DNA of 64,000 nt from Gemmatales bacterium (GCA_026004675.1 BPJP01000002.1:372001-436000); one strand, 5' to 3'. Positions 1-8,249 are shown, numbered from the stretch's first letter. The notes: generated by a model not told the origin, from the sequence alone. A program made the numbers and translations.

Positions 1-1
1 C

Positions 2-244
2 GTTCAAGCCATTCAACGCGGCATCGAACCGTTGACCGAGGATGAGCGCCGGACCCTGATCGAGGTCTACGAACAACTGAACATTCCCACGGATCAACTG
101 ACCCATTCGTACGCTGATTTGCGAAATCTGGCGATGAAGTTTAACCGGCGTGCCAGACAGCATTTTTCGGGCGAACGCCTTTTATCCGAGTTGTTTCGGC
201 TCCGCAAACAGGGAAAACTTCCGCGTCTGAAAAGCCCAGCCTGA
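2..244 (+). CDS. Hypothetical protein, 5' end cut by window edge
   Basis: The reading frame is open from base 2 and ends at TGA 242-244, so the true start lies left of the window; an internal TTG at 32 is only one possible start. The visible 80 residues are highly charged and probably helical (LTEDERRTLIEVYEQL near the start, a Lys/Arg-rich tail), with no recognisable motif, signal peptide or membrane segment. It ends directly against the stop codon of the minus-strand gene at 245-649, so the two are tail to tail with no spacer. Whether it belongs to the neighbouring phage module or is host flank is unknown. Confidence 0.5.
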   Translation, partial: VQAIQRGIEPLTEDERRTLIEVYEQLNIPTDQLTHSYADLRNLAMKFNRRARQHFSGERLLSELFRLRKQGKLPRLKSPA

Positions 245-649
245 TCACAGCGCCCCAGTCGGCCAGCTTTCCGGCTGGAAGCGGTCGAGGTAGACCCGCA
301 AGTGATCGACTCCCGAACCACGCAACGCCAACTCGACAAACACCACGTAAAAGGCCGTCCGCTTCGAACGATCCGCCGGGTCGGCAACGATCACCGTGTC
401 CGCAATGGTATCGTCGCGCGCGGGATCGAGTTGGCTGTTATAGGCATCGCGAATATCCACGTTCGGATTGAGATAAAGCACGTGCGTCCAGCGAAGCCAT
501 GACGCCGATCCCTGCCGACCGGTGGCGACCCGAGGCTTCAAATAACCTGGCACCCCCTGAGGACCGGCTGGACCGAGATGGTAAGGATCGGCCGGGTTGG
601 CCGTCCGATAGATATCGACACGCACGTTGGCAGGCATGGGCAAGGCCAT
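245..649 (-). CDS. Small phage-module protein, paralogue of the next gene upstream
   Basis: A 134-residue protein beginning MALPMPANVRVDIYR. I chose the ATG at 649 because a purine-rich site (AAAGGGAAGC) precedes it; the longer frame upstream has no phage-like composition. The sequence aligns through most of its length with the first ~125 residues of the product of 702-1493: both share a DIYR start, a W-T-H-V-L segment, an I/V-D-I-R-x-A-Y segment, an A-D-T-V segment and a YLDR-x-QP ending. No enzyme motif is visible. As the last gene of the capsid operon it could be a minor virion, tail or host-range protein, but that is position-based inference. Confidence 0.6.
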   Translation of the reverse strand: MALPMPANVRVDIYRTANPADPYHLGPAGPQGVPGYLKPRVATGRQGSASWLRWTHVLYLNPNVDIRDAYNSQLDPARDDTIADTVIVADPADRSKRTAFYVVFVELALRGSGVDHLRVYLDRFQPESWPTGAL

Positions 650-701
650 GATTTGCTTCCCTTTCTCGGTTGGTACGAATGAGTTGGCGAACGGCGACCG
701 G

Positions 702-1493
702 TCACTCGCTGCGTTCGATAGTGACCGGCGAAGAGGAACTGCACGTTCCCGGCCACCAGGTCGGATTGACGAAGGTGTTTGGCCCGGCACAAATGAAATC
801 CGCAGCGGCGATCGGATCGAACGCGACGACTTCGACAAGGGGACTGTCGAGCGAGAGTTTCCAGCCGATGCCGAATTCGAAGCGCAAATGCCAGCGGACG
901 TTGCCAGCGGGCAACCCGGTCGAACAAACCGGTGGGAATGTCGCACTACGCCAATGGCAGCCGCCGTCGTGAAGGAGGGTCCACGTTCCACCGTTCAGAG
1001 AAGAACAGTTGGAGCAGCCGTTGTCGATAAAGTCGCCGGCGGTTTTGAGGCGCCAATTGGCGGGCAGGATGGTGCAATTGCCGCATGCTTCCTGGACGCC
1101 AGGGACAAAACAGCCAGTCCGCCGGGGTTGCAAGCGATCGAGGTAAGCCCGCCGCTGATCGCCTTCGATTTCGACCATGACGACGACGAATGCTGTACAT
1201 TGGCCGGGCAAAGGGTAATCCCGGATAAGCACCGTGTCGGCGTTGGCATTGGCGATCGGGTTTGCCGGCCAGGCCTGGTAAGCGCTGCGGATGTCGATGG
1301 TTTTGTCGAGGACCAGGACATGGGTCCATTTCAAGCTGCCAGAAGCGAAGCCGAATCGGCCGTTCTGAAGGTGGTGTTTCAGGAGAGCCCGGACGCCAGC
1401 GACGGCGGCCGGCGTCCCTTCGAGCGGATAGGGAGCCGAGGCGGCAAAGCCGCGATAAATGTCACAGGTGACGTTGCAAGCGAATCGAGCCAT
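702..1493 (-). CDS. Phage-module protein: duplicated domain plus Cys-rich C-terminal extension
   Basis: A 263-residue protein starting MARFACNVTCDIYRG at ATG 1491-1493, with a GAAGGGAAAA site just before it. Residues ~5-130 are paralogous to the 134-residue neighbour (DIYR, WTHVLVL, IDIRSAYQ, ADTVLI, YLDRLQP). Residues ~130-263 form a separate domain with many Cys and Trp residues (CGNC, CSNCSS, then a beta-rich stretch with WHLRFEFGIGWKLSL). The extension suggests a surface-exposed, disulfide- or metal-stabilised module on a shared base domain, as in receptor-binding or fibre proteins. That role is inference; I recognise neither domain. An inverted-repeat cluster lies just upstream (1546-1578). 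Confidence 0.65.
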   Translation of the reverse strand: MARFACNVTCDIYRGFAASAPYPLEGTPAAVAGVRALLKHHLQNGRFGFASGSLKWTHVLVLDKTIDIRSAYQAWPANPIANANADTVLIRDYPLPGQCTAFVVVMVEIEGDQRRAYLDRLQPRRTGCFVPGVQEACGNCTILPANWRLKTAGDFIDNGCSNCSSLNGGTWTLLHDGGCHWRSATFPPVCSTGLPAGNVRWHLRFEFGIGWKLSLDSPLVEVVAFDPIAAADFICAGPNTFVNPTWWPGTCSSSSPVTIERSE

Positions 1494-1545
1494 GGTTTTC
1501 CCTTCTCGAAGCGAAGCGAGGGGGCGCCTTGCGGGAGACGTGCAG

Positions 1546-1578
1546 ATTACGCATAATGCGTTACGCAAGTTGCGTAAT
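1546..1578. repeat. Nested inverted repeats of TTACGCA/TGCGTAA
   Basis: Within 33 bases the heptamer TTACGCA occurs at 1547-1553 and 1561-1567 and its complement TGCGTAA at 1571-1577. This gives a perfect 7-bp hairpin with loop AGT (1561-1577) and an alternative longer-range pairing (1546-1553 with 1571-1578), plus a short TGCGT/ACGCA palindrome at 1557-1567. It sits in the only sizeable gap (1494-1593) between the connector-like gene and the Cys-rich gene on the minus strand. It could be an operator, an attenuator or an RNA processing site; no T-run follows, so a simple intrinsic terminator is unlikely. Confidence 0.5.
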
Positions 1579-1593
1579 TTGAATCGGCCAGCC

Positions 1594-2457
1594 CTACACC
1601 CGATGATTCCGATAAGGCAGCAGCAGGACGCGGATCGAACGGGGGAGGGTTCGGCTGTTGTCGCGAACGGCGTTGTAGCTGTGCGTGCTGACGACGCTTT
1701 CCGTCTGCAAGTTCTGGTTTCGTCCAAGTTCCTTGAAGAAAGTCGCCACCAACTGCGCCGTCGCTTCCTGGACGTCTTCGGGCACGGTCGTGAAACCCGC
1801 CGTGTATTCGATGCGATAACGCCCGACACCGATCGGCCAGATCGTTACATGCTCGGCACTGGCGAACGGCCCATCGACTCGGCGAAAGAGGACGCCATGC
1901 TCATGGTCGGTCGAGTAGTTCGTCAACTCGGCCGTGTGCATTCTGATATCGGCAAAGCGCCCGGCGGCATCGAACGCACCCTGCGGTCGCAAGTCGGCCG
2001 ACGGCCACGTTGCAAATCCAGAAGCGACTTCCGCCTGCCACCCATTTCCAAGAGCGACGACAGCATCTTTAACCGTCGACAAGGTGGGGTTGGCCGCAAA
2101 GGCGATCGTCGCCGTCGTGGGTACGCCGCCACTGACGCGAACCAGTGACAAGCCCGTGTCAGAAACCGAAACGCGTGCCTGCTCGTTGGCGGTCTGCCCA
2201 TTCTTGATGCGCAGCACGGTCTTCAAGCCGTTCCGAACCCGGTCGATACGGATGACAGGAAATTGCCGCAAATACAACCGCGTTTCGCCGGTTCCGTCGT
2301 ACGTTTCATCGAAAGGCGTAGCCACGAAGACGCGGCGGCAGAAGCGTTCGACGGCGCGCGAGGCCGACGTAATCAGCGTGGCGATAACCGGCTCATCGTC
2401 GTTGGTCGACGCCGGCAGGTTTTGCCGGGCGCGATCCAGAGTAATCAAATCCGCCAT
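1594..2457 (-). CDS. gp6-like head-tail connector protein
   Basis: A 287-residue protein starting MADLITLDRARQNLP at ATG 2455-2457, preceded by AGGGAG at good spacing. The N-terminal ~90 residues have the classic phage connector pattern: short helices with L-x-x-A-x-x-x-L, then LITSASRAVERFCRRVF (the helix that packs in the connector ring), then beta strands with DGTG and LRQFPVI. The C-terminus returns to helices (PEDVQEATAQLVATFFKELGR), also typical of gp6-like adaptors. In such families the protein forms a ring below the portal. The protein is longer than the usual ~100-200 residues because of a central beta-rich insertion at about residues 95-220. Confidence 0.75.
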   Translation of the reverse strand: MADLITLDRARQNLPASTNDDEPVIATLITSASRAVERFCRRVFVATPFDETYDGTGETRLYLRQFPVIRIDRVRNGLKTVLRIKNGQTANEQARVSVSDTGLSLVRVSGGVPTTATIAFAANPTLSTVKDAVVALGNGWQAEVASGFATWPSADLRPQGAFDAAGRFADIRMHTAELTNYSTDHEHGVLFRRVDGPFASAEHVTIWPIGVGRYRIEYTAGFTTVPEDVQEATAQLVATFFKELGRNQNLQTESVVSTHSYNAVRDNSRTLPRSIRVLLLPYRNHRV

Positions 2458-2567
2458 GATTGCTCCCTGTAGAAGAAAAAGCCGGTGCTGATTGCCGAGC
2501 GGCAAGGCGGAACGGAGTGGAAAGGCGGCCGCGCCGGCAACCAGTCACCGGGAAGAAACCAGATCGA

Positions 2568-2882
2568 CTACTTGTTGCTGCGGAATTTGGCGATGCAAGG
2601 GATCTTGCGAAACAGCACCGTGCTGCCGTCCGTGGCCGTGATCTCAATGGTGTATAACCCGTTCTCCGCCAACGGCACCGTATCGTCGATGGTGCCTTCG
2701 TATCGGCCGTTCGAGGCGGACACGTAAGGCATCGGCGTCGACCCCACGACCACGTTGCCATCGGCGTCTTTGAGGACGAAATTCACTGTCGCCGTGTTGA
2801 CGTAGGCGTCGGTCGAGGCATTCTTGAGGTTGTCGAGCCGAACCAGGTTGTCACTGCCGATGGCCAGAACTTCTACAGACAT
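2568..2882 (-). CDS. Small beta-rich phage structural protein
   Basis: A 104-residue protein, start ATG 2880-2882, with GAGGTAAACC directly upstream; the same site precedes the capsid gene. The sequence alternates hydrophobic strands (TATVNFVLKD, GLYTIEITATDG) and has Y-E-G and D-G turns like a single Ig-like or fibre domain. Its start overlaps the end of the next upstream gene by 10 bases, so the two are probably translationally coupled. The 110-base gap after it (2458-2567) holds nothing I can identify. A decoration or stopper role is possible but not shown by sequence. Confidence 0.6.
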   Translation of the reverse strand: MSVEVLAIGSDNLVRLDNLKNASTDAYVNTATVNFVLKDADGNVVVGSTPMPYVSASNGRYEGTIDDTVPLAENGLYTIEITATDGSTVLFRKIPCIAKFRSNK

Positions 2883-3220
2883 GGGTTTACCTCAAGTGTG
2901 GCATCAAGGACTTCGGAGATTTCAACAGTAGCAGACATCCGCTCGAAAAGCCGGGCAGTCGCCGAGCGGCTTTCCAGGGTGTTTGCCGAAGCCGACAGCG
3001 TTTCAAAAACGTCGATCGTTCCGCAAAGTGCTTCCATCAGGTCGATCCCGGCCGAAAGAGTTTCAAAAAGGATTACCAATGGACAAGTTCTGTGCGAAAT
3101 CGGATAAACCCAGGCGAGCGTTGGGCGGTCCGCCGGTGGCAAGCCTTCGTTGGGAAGTGCCGGGAGGGAAACGGCCATGTGGCAGCCGGCGCTTCGGCGT
3201 TTGTTTTCCGTGTTGATCAC
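2873..3220 (-). CDS. Phage-module protein with six decapeptide repeats
   Basis: A 115-residue protein read from GTG 3218-3220, which overlaps the TGA of the preceding gene as GTGA, a coupling arrangement; a later ATG at 3176-3178 (MAVSLPALP) is an alternative start. Residues 51-110 consist of six consecutive 10-residue units with the consensus hydrophobic-F/M-E-x-L/M-S-A-x-x-x (coordinates 2891-3070). The N-terminal part is Pro-rich (LPALPNEGLPPADRP). No known domain is recognised. The repeat suggests a regular fibrous or solenoid fold, fitting a spike or fibre part, but this is inference from repeat length only. Confidence 0.6.
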   Translation of the reverse strand: MINTENKRRSAGCHMAVSLPALPNEGLPPADRPTLAWVYPISHRTCPLVILFETLSAGIDLMEALCGTIDVFETLSASANTLESRSATARLFERMSATVEISEVLDATLEVNPCL

Positions 3221-3774
3221 GAAAATTGGTTCCGGGTAAAGGTCGTGGAATCGTCACTGAGTGCAGCCGTCGCGATGACACTGCCCGCCGCGTTGCGAAT
3301 TTTCTGCTGCGCCGCCGTCACCGTCATGGTGTTCCGCAACGCCATGTAGAGGAACATCACGGCTTGTTCGAGTGAGGGAGCCGGGGGAGGTACCTCGCCC
3401 AGTTCGGCCAGCGCTTCGGTTCGGAGAACGTCAGCGACCTCGGCATGGATTTGTGCCGGCGTCAACCTTGGCACGACAGTATTTCCGTCCCAATGCACTT
3501 CGCCCTCGGCAACGGGCAGGTCCCCTTCGGCGGGAGAAGCGCCGAGTCGCTCATAGACGGCGACGTTGTATTCCCCAGCCACGACGGCAGGAAAATCGGC
3601 GGTGTAATAGCCACTTGCCGAACCCTGCTCGGTCATGGCGATGGCATAGCTTGCCAGGCTGGCCGAGTTGTAGGGCTCGAACGTCGAGCCGTTCCATACG
3701 TTGGCGGTCACATCGCGGACGAGGGCGTACAAAGTCTTGGCGCTCGTGTGCACCGCCTGGATTTCATTGGCCAC
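3217..3774 (-). CDS. Phage structural protein, beta-rich with helical C-terminus
   Basis: About 185 residues. I prefer GTG 3772-3774 because CGGAG lies seven bases before it; TTG 3778-3780 in the same frame is an alternative. Residues ~15-110 look like a beta-sandwich (VWNGSTFEPY, GYYTADFP, GEYNVAVYER, a pattern found in phage fibre or baseplate wedge domains). Residues ~115-185 are helical (PAQIHAEVADVLRTEALAEL, then LEQAVMFLYMALRNTMTV). The tail ends in FTRNQFS and its stop overlaps the start of the decapeptide-repeat gene. The second half is reminiscent of a conserved C-terminal segment of phage virion proteins, but I cannot assign a name. Confidence 0.55.
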   Translation of the reverse strand: MANEIQAVHTSAKTLYALVRDVTANVWNGSTFEPYNSASLASYAIAMTEQGSASGYYTADFPAVVAGEYNVAVYERLGASPAEGDLPVAEGEVHWDGNTVVPRLTPAQIHAEVADVLRTEALAELGEVPPPAPSLEQAVMFLYMALRNTMTVTAAQQKIRNAAGSVIATAALSDDSTTFTRNQFS

Positions 3775-3804
3775 AGTCAAACTCCGAACTTCGCGTGTTG
3801 GGTA

Positions 3805-4161
3805 TCAGGCATCAGGGTTCATAGCTTCCACGAGACGAGCGATCGCCTGCCTCAAAATCGCAGCGGCCTGCTGCTGGCGTTCTGAGGAGAACCGTCCGCC
3901 TTGATCCAGGTGGATCAGCAGTGCCGCCAGGATGGCGGGCGTCAGATGCTGGCCGGCATCCTCGAACTGCTCGACGAAGTTCTTCGCCACATGTGCGTCG
4001 ATGATCGTTCGCGCTTTGTGAACGTCAGCGGAATCGGCAAGCAGGCATTCGCCTCCTTCTCCCTGGCGAAGCCGAACCGAGATGACGCGCACGCCGGCTT
4101 CTCGAAGTTCCTGGTGCAAGCGCCCCGGTTGAACGACTTTGTAAAAAGGTACGTGCTTCAT
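3805..4161 (-). CDS. Hypothetical phage-module protein
   Basis: A 118-residue, soluble, charged protein beginning MKHVPFYKVVQPGRLHQEL at ATG 4159-4161. It is predicted almost entirely helical in its second half (KARTIIDAHVAKNFVEQFED, then ILRQAIARLVEAMN). It lies between the fibre-like protein at 4190-5392 and the beta-rich protein at 3217-3774, with 28- and 30-base spacers, so it belongs to the same transcription unit. A chaperone or small adaptor role would fit size and place; there is no motif to support this. Confidence 0.5.
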   Translation of the reverse strand: MKHVPFYKVVQPGRLHQELREAGVRVISVRLRQGEGGECLLADSADVHKARTIIDAHVAKNFVEQFEDAGQHLTPAILAALLIHLDQGGRFSSERQQQAAAILRQAIARLVEAMNPDA

Positions 4162-4189
4162 ATTCTGGTTCCGTTTGTTCGAGTCGAGG

Positions 4190-5392
4190 CTACCCGGCGA
4201 TCGTGCCGATCAGGCCGCAGCGCCCGGATTCGCCGAAGAAACGAGTCGCGGGGCTGGAAACAGACGTTTTTTCCAACAAGAAAAAGTCGTGATAGCCTTC
4301 TGCGGGGTAATCGGAAAAAGTGCAAAGGTACTGCGCGGTGCGGTCGGAATGGGCGTCGGCCCGACCTCCAGTGGTTTTCGAATCGACAGATGCCGAGTCG
4401 AGTCCGATGCCCAATTCCGGGGTGGCAGCGGGACCGCTGGTCATGTTGAAGCCGCCTTCAAACCAGAGTTGGACAGGCCGGCCAGTCAAGACCACGGCTG
4501 AGACCTTGTTGTTGCTGTCGGAGTTCCAGGGATGGAAAGCGGTATTCGTACTTGTCCAGGACGATGTCGCCGAGTGTTCCCGTTTTTTCAGCGTTCTCGG
4601 AACTGCCTGACACCAATTCGCGACACCGCGAAAAACGGCGCTGTCTTCGGTGGTATTCGTGCCGCTGGCGCGAATCGTCCCCAAATAGCGGCGAGTGTTG
4701 TCGGCCGATTTCACACGGACCCCGTCTTGCCAGGCGAGCGGTTCGCTGCGTGTGGTATTGTTCGTCCAGGCTGCCGACAATTCCAAAGCCGGCGTGCCAG
4801 CATTGTCGTAGAGGAAGACGTCGTAGTTTTTGCCTGCCGTCACGGACAGTGACAGCGAAAGTTCGCTGAACGTGTGGAGTTTCCAACGGGAGCCGTCAAA
4901 AAGGGCGACGCGGTTTCCCTTGAAGGGGGTGAAGAAGAGGGTATTCGCGCCGGTGACGTCGGCCGAGGTGATGGGAGTGTTGCTGGTCAGAGTCAGCCTG
5001 CCTTCGCAAATGTCGAGTGGGACGGGCATGCCGCCGATAGCGGCGTTCTGGCGTTGGAGTAGTTCGCCGTCGGCGAGGGCAGCCATGGCCAGCGTAGTGG
5101 GTCCGGAAGTTTCGCGAAGCCCGCGTGCCTGGCTGACGGTCGGCGCGGGAAACGACCCGGCCAGGTCGCCGCCGGCGGGTCCGTTCGGCGGCCGGGAATC
5201 GGAAAGGCGGGGATCGTTGCCGACGCACAAGGTCGAGGCGGTGTCGCCGGTCGGAAACCAGCCGATATCGAGTTTGCCAGTGCTTGCCGCTTTGGGAATG
5301 GCATTGGTGGCAGCCGTTGCCGTGGCGATCTCGTCGGTGCCGCCATGGCGATGGGTATCGGCGTGCGGCAAAAGGAGTCGGCTTCGAAGCAT
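4190..5392 (-). CDS. Tail-fibre-like phage protein
   Basis: A 400-residue protein; start ATG 5390-5392 follows GGAGAACC. The N-terminal ~100 residues carry the kind of segments seen in phage fibre and collar proteins: HADTHRHGGTDEI near residue 10, DPRLSDSRPPNGPAGGDL near residue 60, then a G-S-F-P-A-P-T-V motif. The central part is rich in Thr, Ser and Asn with strand/turn alternation (NYDVFLYDNAGTPALEL, WKLHTFSELS). The C-terminal ~150 residues look like a folded knob. This is typical of a host-adhesion fibre. Its position between capsid and connector genes is unusual, since fibres normally sit at the far end of the tail module. Confidence 0.65.
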   Translation of the reverse strand: MLRSRLLLPHADTHRHGGTDEIATATAATNAIPKAASTGKLDIGWFPTGDTASTLCVGNDPRLSDSRPPNGPAGGDLAGSFPAPTVSQARGLRETSGPTTLAMAALADGELLQRQNAAIGGMPVPLDICEGRLTLTSNTPITSADVTGANTLFFTPFKGNRVALFDGSRWKLHTFSELSLSLSVTAGKNYDVFLYDNAGTPALELSAAWTNNTTRSEPLAWQDGVRVKSADNTRRYLGTIRASGTNTTEDSAVFRGVANWCQAVPRTLKKREHSATSSWTSTNTAFHPWNSDSNNKVSAVVLTGRPVQLWFEGGFNMTSGPAATPELGIGLDSASVDSKTTGGRADAHSDRTAQYLCTFSDYPAEGYHDFFLLEKTSVSSPATRFFGESGRCGLIGTIAG

Positions 5393-5504
5393 GACGGTTC
5401 TCCGGGAAAGTGGTTGACCGAGTGCTGTTCGTTCTGGACGGCCCTGGCTTGCCCTTCCTCCCCTCAGCTTGGCGCGAGGAGGGAGGAAGGGCGAAGCGTT
5501 TGGC

Positions 5505-5948
5505 TCAAGTCACGATTTCATCGACGTCAGCGACATCGTCGTCGGAGGCCGGCCCGTAGCGCGGGCTCATCGCCAGGGCCACCATGGCATTGCCGTTCGT
5601 GCCAGTGCCGCCGGCGGCGATCGCGATTCGGCCTCGAACGTGCGTGTAGCCGGGCGACAATTGCTCGGCTTTGACGTTGATCACCACTTGCTTGTTGTCC
5701 TTGGTGGCGGCAAGCTGTGTCGCACTTTTGAGTTCTTGTTCGCCTGTTCCCGAGGCATCTTGCGCTTCCCGCACGGAACAATCGACGGTGCTGTCGATCG
5801 TGCCGGTCATGAAAACGAAAAGCACCTCGCCGAATTTCGACAGATCGATGTAGTCGGAATCGCGTGTGGCCGCGCCGTTAGGCGTATCGGCCGGGTCGAT
5901 GGTCGCGACCACGGCGGCTTTTTCCGAAGGTTGTGCGGTCATTCCCAT
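5505..5948 (-). CDS. Small capsid-proximal phage protein (decoration-like)
   Basis: A 147-residue protein, start ATG 5946-5948, with GAGGTG five bases before it. It lies 30 bases downstream of the major capsid gene. The sequence is beta-rich (IDLSKFGEVLFVFMTGTI, NKQVVINVKAEQLSPGY) with a very acidic C-terminus (ASDDDVADVDEIVT). Small genes directly after the capsid gene often encode decoration or head-completion proteins, which is the best guess here. The 112-base gap to the fibre gene (5393-5504) has no identifiable feature. Confidence 0.55.
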   Translation of the reverse strand: MGMTAQPSEKAAVVATIDPADTPNGAATRDSDYIDLSKFGEVLFVFMTGTIDSTVDCSVREAQDASGTGEQELKSATQLAATKDNKQVVINVKAEQLSPGYTHVRGRIAIAAGGTGTNGNAMVALAMSPRYGPASDDDVADVDEIVT

Positions 5949-5978
5949 AGAGCACCTCGTTATTGGAGAAGGATAAGG

Positions 5979-7265
5979 TTAGTTCAAATACACGAAGGGG
6001 CTGACAGTATCGGTTTGCTCGGCAAGGCTGACGGCACCGCGCAACCAGGGCTGGCCGCCTACCCGCGACACGAAACGCCACGTCCCCTGGTTGTTGGTGA
6101 ACTTGAAGTGCTCGCTGAAGGCGATCTCGATTTGTTGGCGATCGCCAATCAGGTAGTGGCGCATGTCGGCAAGGAGAACGTCCTTGGCGGTACCCAGTTG
6201 CTTCATTTTCTCGCTGATGGCGACGGGCAGCCCGAAAAGGGTCATCGGCAATGGCTCGCGGGCATTGGGAATCCAGATCGCACCGCTTGCGGAGTCCGCG
6301 AGTTGGATCAGTTTCTCCAAGACGGAGGGGCTGACCACCCAGCAGGTCGACCGGGGGGACCAACCGGGAAGGAGTCGGCTGAGCATTTTGGCAGCGTCAG
6401 CGAGTTGGAAGTCGTTGGCGCTGCCTCGCGTGACGGCAATGGCCGCCGCCGATTCGGTCATGCCCAGCGGTTTGCCGACACCATCGCCGCGAATGAACGC
6501 GTGGTCTTCGTACCAGGCGATGGCGCCGCCGAACAGGTTGGTCAACAAAGCTTCAAGCCCGACGGCACTGTCCTGCAAAAGCGAATTGCTCACCACGGAA
6601 TAGCCGCTGAGTTCGTAAGCGATCAATTCGATCTGCTTGAAGGATGGCTCGGTTTCCGTGAGCGAATCGGCTTCCTCGGTCCAGTTGGCGACCAGGCCGC
6701 CGAGGTATTGAGTCTGGCCGGCAGTGGGAGTGCCGCTCAGGTCGAGTGCTGGAATCTGCACGGATCGGCCGGCCATCGGGATGACCGTCGCTTTCGGCCG
6801 GACGACGGCTTGCTCCGCCGCCGAGGCCATCAAATTGGGGAGGAATTCGGTCGGCACAAGATAGCCGCCTTGCGTCCCGGTGCCCGTGTTGAGTGGCGAT
6901 TTCGTCGAACCGTAGATTTTTTCCAGCCGGCGTTCGTCTCGCTGGCGGACGGCCAAAAGCCAGTCGCCGAAGGATCGTTTGGGATCGCCCTGTCCACGAT
7001 CGCCGAAAATGGCTGGCACGGCATGGCGCCGCGACTGCGTCTGCGCTAAAGCGAACCGCTTCAACGCCTGGTCGACGATGTTGTCCACCTGCTCGGCTAC
7101 TTTGGTCGAGGCTCGCTCGACCGCTTGGGCGATCAAATCGGCCGACGGATTGTCGCAAGGATCGGCGACTTTCTGGTCGATCAAGAGGGTGGCGAATTCC
7201 GACGGCGTGTCGATGATCTCGCCAGCCGATTTCCCTTTCCAGTCTTTGGTCAATTGCACAAACAT
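5979..7265 (-). CDS. Phage major capsid protein, HK97 fold
   Basis: A 428-residue protein; start ATG 7263-7265 with GAGGTAAACC upstream. Residues ~30-110 form a helical delta/scaffold-like N-terminal region (ADLIAQAVERASTKVAEQVD). The mature domain follows with family hallmarks: GTGTQGGYLVPTEFLPNLM, a VRPKATVIPM strand pair, an E-loop-like stretch, a WYEDHAFIRGDGVGKPLGM segment and the C-terminal DMRHYLIGDRQQIEIAFSEH strand. Length and order match the HK97 family (Phage_capsid). The protease next door would remove the N-terminal region during head maturation. It is the strongest evidence that this operon derives from a tailed phage or gene-transfer-agent-like particle. Confidence 0.93.
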   Translation of the reverse strand: MFVQLTKDWKGKSAGEIIDTPSEFATLLIDQKVADPCDNPSADLIAQAVERASTKVAEQVDNIVDQALKRFALAQTQSRRHAVPAIFGDRGQGDPKRSFGDWLLAVRQRDERRLEKIYGSTKSPLNTGTGTQGGYLVPTEFLPNLMASAAEQAVVRPKATVIPMAGRSVQIPALDLSGTPTAGQTQYLGGLVANWTEEADSLTETEPSFKQIELIAYELSGYSVVSNSLLQDSAVGLEALLTNLFGGAIAWYEDHAFIRGDGVGKPLGMTESAAAIAVTRGSANDFQLADAAKMLSRLLPGWSPRSTCWVVSPSVLEKLIQLADSASGAIWIPNAREPLPMTLFGLPVAISEKMKQLGTAKDVLLADMRHYLIGDRQQIEIAFSEHFKFTNNQGTWRFVSRVGGQPWLRGAVSLAEQTDTVSPFVYLN

Positions 7266-7392
7266 GGTTTACCTCACTAAATAGATTTGCAAACTTCTAT
7301 TCCTTGCCGCCTCCAGGTTTTTTGTGCCGGCTAATGGCTCGAACTCCATCTCCGCCGGCCATCCCCTGGCGGTTTCTGTTGCTGTTCAGCGT

Positions 7393-8220
7393 TTAAACCC
7401 GGCCGCGTTCGCGCTCCAGCCAGGCATCGATCGAGTTTTGGATGATTCGCTGCCAGTTCAGGCGGTCGATGGCCGAGGTGCAGGCCTGCACGATGGTTTG
7501 CCATCGGCAATGGGGGATCGTCGCCCCGCTATCGACGTTCAGCCCCAAGGTTTTCAAGAGGTCCGGCGCTAAACGGAGCGATTTCGAGACCTGTTCAACA
7601 ACGGCATGTTGCTGTGCTGGCAAAAAGACGCAGGCGTATTCGAGCAACAGCCATTCGTCGATGACAAGCTCGACGCGTTCCCAGCCAGGGCGTCGGCGTT
7701 CCTCAGCGGTGGCAGCGTGCACTCTCAAGGGCAGAAAGCCGATGCTTTTGCCGCGTAGCAAATCCGCCTGCACCAGGGCGAAGGCGATGTCCGGCACCCA
7801 GTCTTTGCCTTCGGGCCAGTTGGCCGGCTTGGGCGGAAAATGTGTTTTCGCTTTGATGCCGACGCGGTCGCCATCGCGGACCCGCCGCCGCCACAGACTC
7901 TTGCCCGCCGGCGGCGCCGTGTAGTCATGATTCAATGTCACCAGCGGATTCAGGCTGAATTGGCTGTCGTTCATGCCTCGCGCGACGACCACCTCATTCT
8001 GGCGGTCGGGGTCTTCGGTACTGATCCAGGAGACATCGGCACGCTCGCCGGTGAGCAACTCGGTGGGCGGCTGCACAAGCACGCTCTTGCGGTAGCGGAA
8101 TTCATCCCCTTTGGGAATCCTTTTGAGCACGTCGTTCAAAGCCCGCGCTTGTTTTTCGGTCTGAGGAAAACCGAGCGGGCCTTCGCTTTTGCCGTAATGC
8201 TGCTGCAAAATGTCTTTCAT
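7393..8220 (-). CDS. HK97-family prohead protease
   Basis: A 275-residue protein starting MKDILQQHYGKSEG at ATG 8218-8220, preceded by GAGAGAACGC. The serine-protease core of the HK97/U35 family is visible: STEDPDRQNEVVVARGM, then a LNHD segment supplying the likely catalytic His, then LLRGKSIGFLPL with the likely nucleophilic Ser, and WLLLEYACVFLPA at the end of the core. The N-terminal ~50 residues and the C-terminal ~80 residues are extensions beyond the usual ~200-residue core. The product would cleave the capsid scaffold domain. The 127-base gap to the capsid gene (7266-7392) contains nothing I recognise. Confidence 0.85.
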   Translation of the reverse strand: MKDILQQHYGKSEGPLGFPQTEKQARALNDVLKRIPKGDEFRYRKSVLVQPPTELLTGERADVSWISTEDPDRQNEVVVARGMNDSQFSLNPLVTLNHDYTAPPAGKSLWRRRVRDGDRVGIKAKTHFPPKPANWPEGKDWVPDIAFALVQADLLRGKSIGFLPLRVHAATAEERRRPGWERVELVIDEWLLLEYACVFLPAQQHAVVEQVSKSLRLAPDLLKTLGLNVDSGATIPHCRWQTIVQACTSAIDRLNWQRIIQNSIDAWLERERGRV

Positions 8221-8249
8221 GCGTTCTCTCTTTTTGTAAGCGGCCCATT

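Noticed and set aside
5469..7049. Long plus-strand open frame across the capsid gene
   Set aside because: The capsid protein on the other strand has clear HK97 homology; the plus frame has Arg/His-rich, non-protein-like composition.
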